Below, piece by piece: positions 1-9,197 of a stretch of 64,000 nt of DNA. Under the pieces are notes generated by a model. That model was given only the letters and a program-made list of their open reading frames with translations. It did not search any database and was not told where the DNA came from. The stretch's first letter is position 1, and the number at the start of each line of letters is the position of its first letter. A program made the position numbers and the translations under genes. This stretch comes from Pseudarthrobacter cellobiosi (GTDB lineage Bacteria; Actinomycetota; Actinomycetes; Actinomycetales; Micrococcaceae): the NCBI RefSeq assembly GCF_023913755.1, contig NZ_JAMXBJ010000049.1:62001-126000 (forward strand). The letters run 5' to 3'.

Positions 1-383
1 GCCACAATCCGGTCCAGTTCCCAGCCGGAGCAGCCGATGTCGACGCCGGCAGCCACCGCCGCCGCAAAGTTGCTTTCGGCCGTGTGCAGCCAGGCCAGCA
101 AGGGGGCGTCGATGCCCGCGGCCCGCAGTGCCAGTGCTTCGGAGATGTGCGCGACGCCCAGCCAGGACGCGCCGGCTTCGAGGGCGGCCCGGGCCACCGG
201 AACCGCGCCGTGTCCATACGCGTCGGCCTTAACCACGGCCATGACCTTGGCGGGTGAGGCCGCGTCCGCCAGCCGCCGCACGTTATGGCGGACGGCGTCC
301 AGGTCGATGACGGCGGACCGCTCGGACAGAGGATCAGGTCCTGAGGCCGCGCGGAAGTCACCGGTTGTTACGGGATAAGTCAC
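1..383 (-). CDS. alr: Alanine racemase, N-terminal part (cut by window edge)
   Basis: PLP-dependent racemase that makes D-alanine for peptidoglycan in the cytoplasm. Only the first 127 codons lie inside the window. The visible part starts [10 protein letters not shown] and has the motif [10 protein letters not shown], in which Lys52 is the expected PLP-binding lysine. The chosen start is a GTG at 383, because translation from there runs straight into the conserved [11 protein letters not shown] segment. In many actinobacteria alr directly follows nnr in a wall-precursor string. Here nnr is about 19 kb away, so the neighbourhood appears interrupted. The family call is secure. The exact start is less certain because no strong ribosome binding site was seen. 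Confidence 0.92.
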   Translation of the reverse strand, partial: MTYPVTTGDFRAASGPDPLSERSAVIDLDAVRHNVRRLADAASPAKVMAVVKADAYGHGAVPVARAALEAGASWLGVAHISEALALRAAGIDAPLLAWLHTAESNFAAAVAAGVDIGCSGWELDRIV

Positions 384-445
384 GTTAGTGATTCTAGTGC
401 GGGCGCTCAGGTCGGGATAATCGCGCCGCGTTCCGGCTCAGGACG

Positions 446-1537
446 TCAGGCGTCGGAAAGGTGCGCGATGGTGGCGGTGGCGCGGCGCTGCGCCGCGAGT
501 GGGACGTCGCTGATAATGTCCTCCAGAAAACCGAAGCGGCGAAGCCACTGGCTGCTCTGGCGTTCCGGCCGGGAGTTGGCCCGCTTCCACCAGTCGGCGA
601 TATCTCCCCAGCCGGGCGCTGCCAGCGATCCGCCCACTTCCTGTACGGCCAGGGAGGCGCAAAGGTTGGCGAAGCGGAGCCGGTTTCCCAGCGGCCAGCC
701 GGCCAAGCTGCCCACGATGAACGCTGCATCAAAGCAGTCGCCGGCTCCGGTGGGATCAAAGGCAGTCACCGGCAACGACGGCACCCACTCCTCCTCACCG
801 GTTTCCGAGTCCACGGCCATGGCACCCTGCGCACCGAGTGTCACCACGGCCACGGGCACGCGGTCCGCCAGCGCATACAGCGCGGACCACGGATTGTCCT
901 TCCCCGTGAAGGCCATGGCCTCGCGCTGGTTGGGCAGGAAGGCGTGGAAATACTGCAGGTTCTCGAGCCGGACCGGTGACCACTTCCCGCTGGGGTCCCA
1001 GCCCACGTCCCCGAACAGTCTCACGCCGGCCTGGTGCGCGGCCACGGCCCAAGGTTCAATCTCCTCGTCGAGCGCGGCAATGCCGGCGAGCGCAGTGGGC
1101 GGCGAACCGATCAGTTCCGACGACGTCACGGGGGCCGGGTGGCCGTGAGTCACCAGGGAACGGTCGTTGTGGACGCTGAGCGAGACGGTGACCGGGGAAT
1201 GCCACCCCGGGATGCGGCGGGACAGGCTCAGGTCCACGTGTTCCTGCCCGGCCAGGATTTTCCAGTTGTAGTCGCCGTAGCCGTCGTCCCCGAAGGCGGC
1301 AGCCAGTCCCGTGCGCAGTCCCAGCCTCGCCGCGGCAATGGCCTGGTTCGCGACGCCGCCGGGGCAGCTGCCCATGCCCTCGCTCCAGATTTCCGTGCCG
1401 GGCTCGGGCGCGTGCGGCAGCCCTGTGAAGATGATGTCCTGGAAAACCGTGCCGGCCAGCAGCAGGTCGAACCCGCCGTCGGACGGTGTGCGGACGGTTG
1501 AGAGCGGATCGAAGCGGCGGTCCGGGATGGCGTCCAT
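446..1537 (-). CDS. PfkB-family carbohydrate kinase
   Basis: Ribokinase-like sugar kinase of 363 residues, predicted cytosolic. The N-terminal half has the substrate-side GG motif (CPGGVANQAIAAARLG, about residues 58-73). The C-terminal half has the PfkB signature DPTGAGDCFDAAF, which holds the catalytic Asp and the anion-hole glycines. The sugar cannot be read from sequence: ribose, fructose, inosine or a deoxy-sugar acid are all possible. It is divergent from the GH4 glycosidase gene, with 70 bp between starts. A shared carbohydrate pathway is therefore plausible but is inference. The C-terminal tail of about 40 residues after the kinase fold is unremarkable. Confidence 0.85.
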   Translation of the reverse strand: MDAIPDRRFDPLSTVRTPSDGGFDLLLAGTVFQDIIFTGLPHAPEPGTEIWSEGMGSCPGGVANQAIAAARLGLRTGLAAAFGDDGYGDYNWKILAGQEHVDLSLSRRIPGWHSPVTVSLSVHNDRSLVTHGHPAPVTSSELIGSPPTALAGIAALDEEIEPWAVAAHQAGVRLFGDVGWDPSGKWSPVRLENLQYFHAFLPNQREAMAFTGKDNPWSALYALADRVPVAVVTLGAQGAMAVDSETGEEEWVPSLPVTAFDPTGAGDCFDAAFIVGSLAGWPLGNRLRFANLCASLAVQEVGGSLAAPGWGDIADWWKRANSRPERQSSQWLRRFGFLEDIISDVPLAAQRRATATIAHLSDA

Positions 1538-1607
1538 GTCCGGCAGACTACGCCCTGCCGCGGCCCCACGGTAGGGGCGCGCCCGGCGGCCCCCTAGACT
1601 GCTGACT

Positions 1608-3038
1608 ATGCGGCTTATGATTGCCGGCGGCGGCGGATTCCGCGTTCCGCTTGTCTACCGGGCGCTGGCGTCCGGCGCGTTTGCGGGGCTGGTCAGCGAA
1701 CTGGTGCTGTTCGACGTCGATCCCGCCCGCCTGAGCGCCATCACCGCGGTTCTGCGCGCCATGCCGGAATCCGACGGCGGCCCTCACTCCGGCCCGAACG
1801 CAGGTGTCCAGCCGCCCGCCGTGCGCACCACGACGTCCCTGCCGGAGGCCCTGGCGGGTACAGACCTGGTGTTCGCGGCCATCCGTCCCGGCGGCACGGC
1901 CGGCCGGATCAACGACGAACGCGTGGCCCAGGACCTTGGCCTGCTCGGCCAGGAAACCACCGGCGCGGGCGGCATTTCCTACGCCCTGCGCACCATCCCC
2001 GAGATGCTGCACCTGGCGCGGCAGATGGGGGAGTTCTGCCCGGACGCCTGGCTAATCAACTTCACCAACCCGGCCGGCATGGTCACCGAAGCCTTGCTGC
2101 CGGTCCTTGGCCGGCGGGTCATCGGGATCTGCGATTCCGCGGGCGGGCTGGTGCACCGGGCGGCCCGGGCGGCCGGCCTGCCGCTGCCGGACGGAACGCT
2201 CGACGGCGTGGGCTACTACGGGCTGAACCACCTGGGCTGGCTCCACCGGCTGGAGTCCGGCGGCGGGGATCTGCTGCCCGCGCTGCTGTCAGACGCCGCT
2301 GCCCTCAGCACCTTCGAGGAAGGCCGGCTCTTCCCGCAGCCGTTCCTCCAGGACCTTGGCGCCCTGCCCAACGAGTACCTCTATTACTATTACCAGCGGG
2401 ACGGCGCCGTCGCGGCCATGCGCGCCATGGCCCAGACGCGTGGCGAGTCCATCCACCACCAGCAGGCGGAGCTGTACCCGCTGCTCGCCTCAGCCGGGGC
2501 GGATGCCTACACATTGTGGGACGCCGCCCGCCGCTCGCGGGAGGAAGGCTACCTCGCCGAGGCGCGGACCCACGGTGAGCAGCGCGACGAGGACGACCTC
2601 GCCGGCGGCGGCTACGAACGCGTCGCCCTGGCCGTGATGCGCGCGTTGGCGGGGGCCGGGGACGCCCAACTCATCCTCAATACACCCAACATGCTTCCGA
2701 CCGGTACTGGCGGGGCGCCCGCCTCCGGAAGTACCACGCCGGAACCGGCCATTCCGGGACTGCCGGCGGACGCCGTCGTCGAGGTCCCCTGCACCGTAAC
2801 GCCCGACGGCGCCGTGCCGCTTGCGCAGTCAGCCCCGGGACCGGAGCAACTCACCCTCCTCCAAAGGGTCAAGGAGGTGGAGCGGCTCGCTGTCCGGGCA
2901 GCGACGCACGGAGACCGGGCGGCCGCCGTCGACGCTTTCAGCCGGCATCCCCTGGTGGACTCCCCCGCTCTCGGTGCCAAGTTGCTGGCCGGCTACGAGC
3001 ACGCCTTCCCTAGGCTGCGCGGGCTTTGGCGCGGCTAG
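1608..3038 (+). CDS. Glycoside hydrolase family 4 enzyme (6-phospho-beta-glucosidase type)
   Basis: NAD- and metal-dependent glycosidase of 476 residues. GH4 enzymes cleave by an oxidation-elimination mechanism, usually on 6-phosphorylated disaccharides. Visible features are the N-terminal dinucleotide-binding loop (MIAGGGGFRVPLVYRAL), the FTNPAG segment, the ICDSAGG metal/cofactor region and GLNHLGWLHRL. Residues about 365-385 form a Pro/Gly/Thr-rich insert that looks disordered. The 3' end overlaps the convergent GNAT gene by 4 bp. No PTS transporter, which would normally deliver a phosphorylated substrate, is visible nearby. Substrate class is therefore by family only. Confidence 0.85.
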   Translation: MRLMIAGGGGFRVPLVYRALASGAFAGLVSELVLFDVDPARLSAITAVLRAMPESDGGPHSGPNAGVQPPAVRTTTSLPEALAGTDLVFAAIRPGGTAGRINDERVAQDLGLLGQETTGAGGISYALRTIPEMLHLARQMGEFCPDAWLINFTNPAGMVTEALLPVLGRRVIGICDSAGGLVHRAARAAGLPLPDGTLDGVGYYGLNHLGWLHRLESGGGDLLPALLSDAAALSTFEEGRLFPQPFLQDLGALPNEYLYYYYQRDGAVAAMRAMAQTRGESIHHQQAELYPLLASAGADAYTLWDAARRSREEGYLAEARTHGEQRDEDDLAGGGYERVALAVMRALAGAGDAQLILNTPNMLPTGTGGAPASGSTTPEPAIPGLPADAVVEVPCTVTPDGAVPLAQSAPGPEQLTLLQRVKEVERLAVRAATHGDRAAAVDAFSRHPLVDSPALGAKLLAGYEHAFPRLRGLWRG

Positions 3039-3568
3039 AGCTTACGGTACATCACGTGCAGACCCACGTATCCGAGGGTCGGGTGATTGAACGCTTCGGG
3101 GATGGTGCCGAGTATTTCGAAGCCCATCCCCTGCCAGGCGGCCACCGCGCGGACGTTGCTTTCCACCACGGCGTTGAACTGCATGGCCCGGAAGCCAGCA
3201 TCCCGTGCCGCGTCCAGGGAGTAGGCGCACAGTGCCCGTGCCACGCCTTTGCCACCGTGGCCGCCGTGGACCATGTAGCCGGCGTTGGCCACATGGCTGC
3301 CGGCGCCGCCCTGGTTGGGGTGCAGCTCGCCGGTGCCGATCACGCCGCCGTCGGCCGTCACTGCCACAAACGCCTGGCCGGGGGCGTCCTTGAACCAGCG
3401 GGCCCGGGCGTCGGCCTCTGTTGTGTCCTGGTCCCAGGTGAATGTCTCGCCGGACCGGATGACCGGCTCCAGCACCGCCCACATGCCGGGCCAGTCGGCG
3501 GCCGTGGCGGGGCGGATCGAGAATTCTGCGGAACTGGGCGGATTTGTTGCTGCATTCACACGCGCCAC
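3035..3568 (-). CDS. GNAT-family N-acetyltransferase
   Basis: Acetyl-CoA-dependent acyltransferase of 177 residues. The fold runs from FSIRPATAADWPGM (residues 16-29) to GLHVMYRKL at the C-terminus. The acetyl-CoA pyrophosphate loop is visible as HGGHGGKGVARAL, followed by the typical NAVVESNVRAVAAWQGMGF segment. Domain order and length match small-molecule acetyltransferases of the phosphinothricin acetyltransferase-like type. The acceptor is unknown. The gene is convergent with the GH4 gene (4-bp overlap) and divergent from mshA. The first 15 residues are probably not part of the fold. Confidence 0.85.
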   Translation of the reverse strand: MARVNAATNPPSSAEFSIRPATAADWPGMWAVLEPVIRSGETFTWDQDTTEADARARWFKDAPGQAFVAVTADGGVIGTGELHPNQGGAGSHVANAGYMVHGGHGGKGVARALCAYSLDAARDAGFRAMQFNAVVESNVRAVAAWQGMGFEILGTIPEAFNHPTLGYVGLHVMYRKL

Positions 3569-3678
3569 GTTAGCAGCCGGCCAAGTACCGGGAGGCCGCC
3601 CGGGAGGGGCTGGAGTAGTGTTTTACCGAGTGGGCAACAGCGGGGCCCGCGCCGCGCCAGGGCTGGGAAGGAGAAGCC

Positions 3679-4953
3679 ATGACATTGATCCGCAGGGTCG
3701 CTTTACTCTCCCTCCACACCTCCCCCATGGAGCAGCCAGGCTCCGGCGACGCCGGCGGGATGAACGTCTACATCCGGGAGCTGGCCTCGGCGCTGGCCGA
3801 GACCGGAGTGGAGGTGGAGATCTTCACGCGCTCCACGTCAGCCAAGCAGGCCGCCGTCGAACATCCGGACCCCGGCGTGTGCGTCCACAACGTTCTGGCC
3901 GGCCCGCCGCGGAAGATCCCCAAGGAAGAACTGCCGGCGCTGCTCCACAGCATGGTGGCGGAGATCGACCAGATCCGACAGCGCCAGCCGCACGGCCGCT
4001 ACGACGTCATCCATTCGCACTACTGGGTGTCCGGGATCGCCGGCCTGGAGCTCTCGGAGCTCTGGGGTGTGCCGCTCGTCCACACCATGCACACGATGGC
4101 CAAGGTCAAGAACCTCCTGCTGGAGTCCGGCGAACAGCCCGAGCCGCGGCGGCGAGAGGAGGGCGAGCACCGGATCGTCGACGGCGCCGCCCGCCTGATC
4201 GCCAACACCACCGCCGAAGCCGAAGAGCTGGTGTCCCACTACGGTGCCGATTACGACCGCATCGATGTGGCACCGCCGGGCGTTGACCTCAGCACGTTCA
4301 CACCCGCGTTCCGCGCGCGGTCCCGGGCAGAGCGGGGAGTTTCACCGGAGACGTTCCACCTGGTGTTCGCCGGCCGGATCCAGCGGCTTAAGGGCCCGCA
4401 GGTCCTGCTCAAGGCCGCGGCCCTGCTCCGCGCCCGGCGGCCCGAGATCGACCTCCGGCTCACCATCCTGGGCGCCCTCAGCGGCAACAAGGACTTCAAC
4501 CTCCGGCACCTGATCGCAGAGTCCGGAATGGACGACGTCGTCACGCACCTTCCCCCGGTCATCGCGGCTGACCTGGCGTCCTGGTTCCGGGCGGCCGACG
4601 TTGTGGTGATGCCGTCCTACAGCGAATCGTTCGGGCTGGTGGCCATCGAGGCGCAGGCCTGCGGGACACCCGTGGTGGGCACCCGGGTGGGCGGACTGTC
4701 CCGCGCCATCTGCCATGGCCGGACCGGGCTGCTGGTGGACGGGCACCACGCCTCGGACTGGGCGGACGCGCTCGAAGCCATGTACGACGATCCGGACACC
4801 CGCGCCGATATGGGGCGGGCCGCGGCCATCCGGGCGGAGAACCTCGGGTGGAACCGCACTGCCGCCATCACGCTTGAGACCTACCACGCCGCTGTCGAAC
4901 AGCAGCTGGCCAGCAGGCTGATCCCCGCTTCCCCAACCCTCTCTCACCTTTGA
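3679..4953 (+). CDS. mshA: D-inositol-3-phosphate glycosyltransferase (mycothiol synthesis)
   Basis: GT4-family retaining glycosyltransferase of 424 residues. It catalyses the first mycothiol step, transfer of GlcNAc from UDP-GlcNAc to 1D-myo-inositol 3-phosphate. The N-terminus has the characteristic [15 protein letters not shown] glycine-rich loop. [10 protein letters not shown] and [12 protein letters not shown] lie in the acceptor domain, and [20 protein letters not shown] in the C-terminal nucleotide-sugar domain. GGAGAAGCC just upstream serves as a ribosome binding site. The last six codons and the stop lie inside a short repeat element (see 4931-4990), so the extreme C-terminus PTLSHL is repeat-derived. 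Ino1, which makes the acceptor, is encoded 3 kb downstream. Confidence 0.93.
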   Translation: MTLIRRVALLSLHTSPMEQPGSGDAGGMNVYIRELASALAETGVEVEIFTRSTSAKQAAVEHPDPGVCVHNVLAGPPRKIPKEELPALLHSMVAEIDQIRQRQPHGRYDVIHSHYWVSGIAGLELSELWGVPLVHTMHTMAKVKNLLLESGEQPEPRRREEGEHRIVDGAARLIANTTAEAEELVSHYGADYDRIDVAPPGVDLSTFTPAFRARSRAERGVSPETFHLVFAGRIQRLKGPQVLLKAAALLRARRPEIDLRLTILGALSGNKDFNLRHLIAESGMDDVVTHLPPVIAADLASWFRAADVVVMPSYSESFGLVAIEAQACGTPVVGTRVGGLSRAICHGRTGLLVDGHHASDWADALEAMYDDPDTRADMGRAAAIRAENLGWNRTAAITLETYHAAVEQQLASRLIPASPTLSHL

Positions 4954-4990
4954 ACCGTTTCCCCCCAACCCTCTCTCACCTTTGAACCGT
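4931..4990 (+). repeat. Two direct copies of a CTCTCTCAC element, 32-bp period
   Basis: Two identical 28-bp copies begin at 4931 and 4963. Each contains the core CCTCTCTCACCTTTGAACC. The CTCTCTCAC cores are at 4939 and 4971, exactly 32 bp apart. The first copy contains the TGA stop of mshA at 4951-4953. Related copies flank the gene at 6879-7838. Confidence 0.85.
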
Positions 4991-5041
4991 CGGCTGATAG
5001 ATTGTCGCGCACAGTGTTCCGCACAGAGCCAAAGGACATCG

Positions 5042-6730
5042 ATGTCTGAAAACAAGGTCCTCACCGATCTTGAGATCGCGCAAAAGGCCGCCATCCTGCC
5101 CATCGGGGAGATCGCGGAGCAGGCCGGTATCAATGCCGATGCCGTGGAGCCGTACGGACGGTACAAGGCGAAAATCGACCCCGCCCGGCTGCGGCTCCCC
5201 GCGGGAAAGACCGCCGGGAAAGTGGTCCTCGTCTCGGCAATGTCCCCCACCCCGGCCGGCGAGGGGAAGTCCACCACCACGGTGGGTCTGGCCGATTCCC
5301 TGGCACGGGCGGGCCACAAGGTCATGATCGCGCTGCGCGAACCGTCCCTGGGCCCCATCCTGGGCATGAAGGGCGGTGCGGCGGGCGGCGGCTATTCCCA
5401 GGTCCTGCCCATGGACGAGATCAACCTGCACTTCACCGGCGACTTCCACGCGATCACCTCGGCTAACAACGCGCTCATGGCCCTCGTGGACAACCACATT
5501 TTCCAGGGGAATGAGCTCAACATCGATCCGCGGCGCATGACGTTCAAGCGGGTCCTGGACATGAACGACCGCTCGCTGCGCGAGGTGATCATCGGCCTCG
5601 GCGGACCGGCGCAGGGCGTGCCGCGCCAGGACAGTTTCGACATCACAGCGGCCTCCGAGATCATGGCCGTCTTCTGCCTGGCCACGGACCTGGACGATCT
5701 GCGCGAGCGCATGGGCCGCATCACTGTGGGCTACAGCTACGACCGCCAGCCGGTCACGGTGGCGGATCTGGGTGTCCATGGCGCGCTGACCATGCTGCTC
5801 AAGGATGCCCTCAAGCCCAACCTCGTCCAGTCCATCGCCGGAACGCCGGCCCTGGTCCACGGCGGCCCATTCGCGAACATCGCGCACGGCTGCAACTCCC
5901 TCATCGCCACCCGCACAGCGCAGCAGCTGGCCGACATCGTGGTCACGGAAGCCGGCTTCGGCGCGGACCTTGGCGCCGAAAAGTACATGGACATCAAGGC
6001 GCGCATCGCTGACGTGGCGCCATCCGCCGTCGTAGTTGTGGCAACCATCCGCGCGCTCAAGATGCACGGCGGCGTCCCGAAGGACCAGCTAAAGGAGCCG
6101 AACGTCGAGGCGCTCGCCGCCGGCGTCGGGAACCTGAAGCGGCACGTGCACAACGTCGAGAAGTTCGGCATCGTGCCGGTGGTGGCCATCAACAAGTTCG
6201 CCACAGACACGCCTGAGGAGCTGCAGTGGCTGCTCGCCTGGTGCGCCCAGGAGGGTGTGCAGGCCGCGGTCGCCGACGTCTGGGGCCGGGGCGGAGGTGG
6301 CGACGGCGGCGATAAGCTCGCGGCGAAGGTCGCCGCCGTCGTGGCAGCGCCGTCGGACTTCCGGCATCTGTATCCGCTGAACCTGTCGGTGGAGGACAAG
6401 ATCCGGACGATCGTGCAGGAGATCTACGGGGCAGACGGCGTGGAATTCTCGGTGCCGGCACTCAAAAGGCTGGCCGACATTGAGAAGAACGGCTGGGGCG
6501 GAATGCCCGTGTGCATGGCGAAGACGCAGTATTCCTTCACCGACGACGCCTCGCAACTGGGCGCACCCAAGGGCTTCACCATCCACGTCCGCGACCTCAT
6601 TCCCAAGACTGGCGCCGGCTTCATCGTGGCCCTGACCGGTGCCGTCATGACCATGCCCGGCCTGCCCAAAGAGCCCGCCGCGATGCGCATGGACGTCGAC
6701 GCGCACGGCAACCCGGTCGGCCTCTTCTGA
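5042..6730 (+). CDS. fhs: Formate--tetrahydrofolate ligase
   Basis: ATP-dependent synthesis of 10-formyl-tetrahydrofolate from formate and THF, feeding one-carbon metabolism in the cytosol. The protein has 562 residues, close to the family norm of about 555-560. The P-loop-like [14 protein letters not shown] is at residues 70-83, followed by [20 protein letters not shown] in the ATP/formyl-phosphate site. [15 protein letters not shown] and the C-terminal [16 protein letters not shown] are also typical. The frame stays open upstream to 4982. The ATG at 5042 is chosen because AAAGGA sits 5 nt before it and homology begins there. The upstream extension would be encoded partly by the repeat element. 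Confidence 0.95.
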   Translation: MSENKVLTDLEIAQKAAILPIGEIAEQAGINADAVEPYGRYKAKIDPARLRLPAGKTAGKVVLVSAMSPTPAGEGKSTTTVGLADSLARAGHKVMIALREPSLGPILGMKGGAAGGGYSQVLPMDEINLHFTGDFHAITSANNALMALVDNHIFQGNELNIDPRRMTFKRVLDMNDRSLREVIIGLGGPAQGVPRQDSFDITAASEIMAVFCLATDLDDLRERMGRITVGYSYDRQPVTVADLGVHGALTMLLKDALKPNLVQSIAGTPALVHGGPFANIAHGCNSLIATRTAQQLADIVVTEAGFGADLGAEKYMDIKARIADVAPSAVVVVATIRALKMHGGVPKDQLKEPNVEALAAGVGNLKRHVHNVEKFGIVPVVAINKFATDTPEELQWLLAWCAQEGVQAAVADVWGRGGGGDGGDKLAAKVAAVVAAPSDFRHLYPLNLSVEDKIRTIVQEIYGADGVEFSVPALKRLADIEKNGWGGMPVCMAKTQYSFTDDASQLGAPKGFTIHVRDLIPKTGAGFIVALTGAVMTMPGLPKEPAAMRMDVDAHGNPVGLF

Positions 6731-6750
6731 CCTATCCCTCTCCCCCACCC

Positions 6751-6830
6751 CGGACGCTCTCTCACATATGGCGGGTTTCCATCGAACCCTCTCTCACCTT
6801 TGGGGCCTTTCCAGGCAACGCTCTCTCACC
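6751..6830 (+). repeat. Three CTCTCTCAC elements with exact 32-bp spacing
   Basis: Cores CTCTCTCAC lie at 6757, 6789 and 6821, exactly 32 bp apart, in the same orientation as the 4931-4990 pair. The surrounding consensus resembles AACGCTCTCTCACCTTTGG plus a TTTCC tail, with drift between copies. The array fills the space between fhs and the next gene. The third copy runs into TGTGGATAAC. Confidence 0.85.
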
Positions 6831-6878
6831 TGTGGATAACTTCTGCGGGCACCGGCCACTCTGAGGAACAATGCCGGT

Positions 6879-7838
6879 ATGCACACGCAGACTGCGCTTC
6901 CCACCACATTGGCATCCGGCCCGTTCACACTCACGGACGCCACAGCAGAAGGCGTCCCTCGGAATCGTCTCCTCCGGCCCGACGTCGCGCATGTCAGCCG
7001 CGGACTGTACCGTCCCGCAGACTGGGATTTCGAACTTGAGGCTGCCGCCCGTGCGCTCTCGGCAGCCACTCCGGGTGCCTGGATCTCGCACGTGACGGCG
7101 GCACGCCTTCGCAGCTCGTGCCTTCCACCGTGGCTCTCCGACTCCACGGAACTGCATCTCAGCAAACCGCGGTCCTTGCCGAGCGTTCGCCGCAAAGGCG
7201 TGATCGGGCATACCGTGACCGCGGCTGATGACGAGGTCGAATCGGCTGACGGAATCCGCATCAGCACGCGGCCACGCACGTGGCTGGACATGGCCCGCGT
7301 GCTGCCGTTGAAGGACCTCGTCTGCCTCGGTGATGAGTTGATCCGGCTGCCCCGGCAGGAGTTTGAAGGCCGCGACGCACCATTTGCCACCGTTGAGAAG
7401 CTGCGCGCCCTGACGGATCTGCACAAAAACCTGCAGGGAATCGTCCGCGCCCGCGAAGCCCTGGAACTCATGCGCGTGGGAGCGGATTCCGGCCCGGAGA
7501 CCCTGCTCCGGCTGGCAATGCTTGACGCCGGGGTCCCCGAGCCCCAGCTTCAGCTCAGGCTGCGCGAGGCAGACCCGCTGTCGCCGTCGGCGGATCTGGG
7601 ATACCGCCATCGGCGCGTGGCCATCCAGTACGACGGCGGCCATCACCTCGTGCCCAAACAGCGGCTCAGCGATCGGCGACGGGACAAAGCCTTTGAAGCC
7701 GCTGGCTGGACGGTCCTCATTTTCGATAAGGATCATCTGGCCGACGGATTCGAACGCGCCGTCAGGATGATCAAAAGGGAGCTGCGGTCCGCCTGGGTGG
7801 ATCCCGCCGTCGTGTCCGGCTTTTCGCGCTCGATGTAG
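6879..7838 (+). CDS. DUF559/Vsr-like endonuclease-domain protein
   Basis: Protein of 319 residues. The N-terminal part (about residues 10-110) resembles the AbiEi/transcriptional-regulator-type region often fused to such proteins (RPDVAHVSRGLYRP). The C-terminal part (about 225-310) has the DUF559/very-short-patch-repair-like pattern: VAIQYDGGHHLVPKQRLSD, then RRRDKAFEAAGWTVLIFDKD. In this fold Asp and His residues are often metal ligands. A nuclease role is inferred from fold only; substrate and biology are unknown. The gene is bracketed by inverted arrays of the GTGAGAGAG element, and its TAG stop abuts the downstream array. Start ATG 6879 lies close after the upstream array. Confidence 0.7.
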   Translation: MHTQTALPTTLASGPFTLTDATAEGVPRNRLLRPDVAHVSRGLYRPADWDFELEAAARALSAATPGAWISHVTAARLRSSCLPPWLSDSTELHLSKPRSLPSVRRKGVIGHTVTAADDEVESADGIRISTRPRTWLDMARVLPLKDLVCLGDELIRLPRQEFEGRDAPFATVEKLRALTDLHKNLQGIVRAREALELMRVGADSGPETLLRLAMLDAGVPEPQLQLRLREADPLSPSADLGYRHRRVAIQYDGGHHLVPKQRLSDRRRDKAFEAAGWTVLIFDKDHLADGFERAVRMIKRELRSAWVDPAVVSGFSRSM

Positions 7839-7935
7839 TGAGAGAGCGTCCGTCAGAAACGCCCCAAAAGTGAGAGAGCGTCGCAAGGGGCGTTAAACGC
7901 CGGACGCTCCCCCACCAAAGTGAGAGAGCGTCCGC
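7838..7935 (-). repeat. GTGAGAGAG element array in inverted orientation
   Basis: GTGAGAGAG cores lie at 7838, 7870 and 7920. The first two are again exactly 32 bp apart; the third is 50 bp further. A degenerate copy in the opposite orientation (GGACGCTCCCCCACC) lies near 7901. The orientation is inverted relative to the arrays at 4931 and 6751. The array ends about 20 bp from the ino1 stop codon. Confidence 0.8.
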
Positions 7936-7954
7936 AATGCAGGGTGTCGCGGGG

Positions 7955-9040
7955 TCAGCGCTCGAGGTCTCCGCGGATGAAGGCCTCGACCTTTTCACGG
8001 GCGAGGTCGTCGTTGAACTGCTCCGGCGGGGACTTCATGAAGTAGCTCGAGGCGGAGAGCAGCGGGCCGCCGATGCCGCGGTCCAGGCCGATCTTGGCTG
8101 CGCGGATGGCGTCGATGATCACGCCTGCGGAGTTGGGTGAGTCCCAGACTTCGAGCTTGTATTCCAGCGACACGGGGGCGTCACCGAAGTTGCGGCCCTC
8201 AAGGCGGACGAAGGCCCATTTGCGGTCGTCGAGCCACTGGACGTAGTCGGACGGGCCGATGTGGACGTTGCGCGGCGCAATGTCGGCTTCGACGTTGGAG
8301 GTCACGGCCTGGGTCTTGGAGATCTTCTTGGACTCCAGGCGGTCGCGCTCCAGCATGTTCTTGAAGTCCATGTTGCCGCCGACGTTCAGCTGGTACGTGC
8401 GGTCCAGCGTGACGCCGCGGTCCTCGAAGAGCTTGGCCATAACGCGGTGCGTGATGGTTGCACCGATCTGGCTCTTGATGTCGTCGCCCACGATCGGGAC
8501 ACCGGCGGCGGTGAACTTGTCGGCCCATTCCTTGGTGCCGGCGATGAACACGGGGAGGGCGTTGACGAACGCCACGCCGGCGTCGATGGCAGCCTGCGCG
8601 TAGAAGTGCGCAGCATCCTCGGAACCAACCGGGAGGTAGCAGACCATAACGTCTGCCTTGGACTCGCGGAGCGCGGCGACGATGTCAACGGGCTCTTCAG
8701 CGGACTGTTCGATGGTCTCGAGGTAATACTTGCCGAGGCCGTCGAGGGTGTGGCCGCGCTGGACGGTCACGCCGGTCGGGGGAACCTCGGCGATCTTGAT
8801 GGTGTTGTTCTCGCTGGCCAGAATGGCGTCGGCGAGGTCCACGCCCACCTTCTTGCCGTCAACATCAAAAGCGGCAACAAACTGGACATCGTTGACGTGG
8901 TACTTGCCGAACTCCACGTGCATCAGACCCGGGATCGTGGCCTGGGGATCGGCATCACGGTAATACTGCACGCCCTGGACGAGCGAGGCGGCGCAGTTAC
9001 CCACACCAACGATGGCAACACGAATCGGATTTGCAGACAC
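7955..9040 (-). CDS. ino1: Inositol-3-phosphate synthase
   Basis: Converts glucose 6-phosphate to 1L-myo-inositol 1-phosphate (= 1D-myo-inositol 3-phosphate) with NAD+. The product feeds mycothiol and phosphatidylinositol synthesis. The 361-residue length fits the compact actinobacterial form. Visible motifs are the Rossmann loop [16 protein letters not shown], the [11 protein letters not shown] and [12 protein letters not shown] segments, and [18 protein letters not shown] near the C-terminus. The start ATG at 9040 has GGAGT upstream (GAAGTTGTCTTCAAAGGAGT). MshA, which uses the product, is encoded 3 kb away on the other strand. Confidence 0.95.
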   Translation of the reverse strand: MSANPIRVAIVGVGNCAASLVQGVQYYRDADPQATIPGLMHVEFGKYHVNDVQFVAAFDVDGKKVGVDLADAILASENNTIKIAEVPPTGVTVQRGHTLDGLGKYYLETIEQSAEEPVDIVAALRESKADVMVCYLPVGSEDAAHFYAQAAIDAGVAFVNALPVFIAGTKEWADKFTAAGVPIVGDDIKSQIGATITHRVMAKLFEDRGVTLDRTYQLNVGGNMDFKNMLERDRLESKKISKTQAVTSNVEADIAPRNVHIGPSDYVQWLDDRKWAFVRLEGRNFGDAPVSLEYKLEVWDSPNSAGVIIDAIRAAKIGLDRGIGGPLLSASSYFMKSPPEQFNDDLAREKVEAFIRGDLER

Positions 9041-9151
9041 GGAACTCCTTTGAAGACAACTTCAGCCGCCAGAACGGTCAGTACCGGAAAGTACGACGGC
9101 GGCACGCTGGCAGTGCGCCATTCGGCGCCATTTCATCTTACCCAACCAAGC

Positions 9152-9177
9152 GGGGGCCGGGATTGTTCCCGGCCCCC
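9152..9177 (-). terminator. Hairpin terminator downstream of the aldo/keto reductase gene
   Basis: Perfect 11-bp stem GGGGGCCGGGA / TCCCGGCCCCC with a 4-nt loop. It lies 20 bp beyond the stop codon of the reductase gene and upstream of ino1. A T-rich tract is weak on the minus strand. Confidence 0.7.
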
Positions 9178-9197
9178 ACCAGAGAAGCATTACGTGG

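Noticed and set aside
4982..5041. Upstream extension of fhs
   Set aside because: It begins inside the repeat element, and AAAGGA points to the ATG at 5042.
6831..6839. TGTGGATAA, a DnaA-box match, in the third repeat copy
   Set aside because: A single isolated match with no AT-rich element or dnaA/dnaN nearby; not evidence for an origin.
4931..7935. CRISPR array because of the 32-bp period
   Set aside because: The repeated part is short, the rest drifts gradually and is not unique spacer sequence, and arrays have only two or three units. No cas genes are present.
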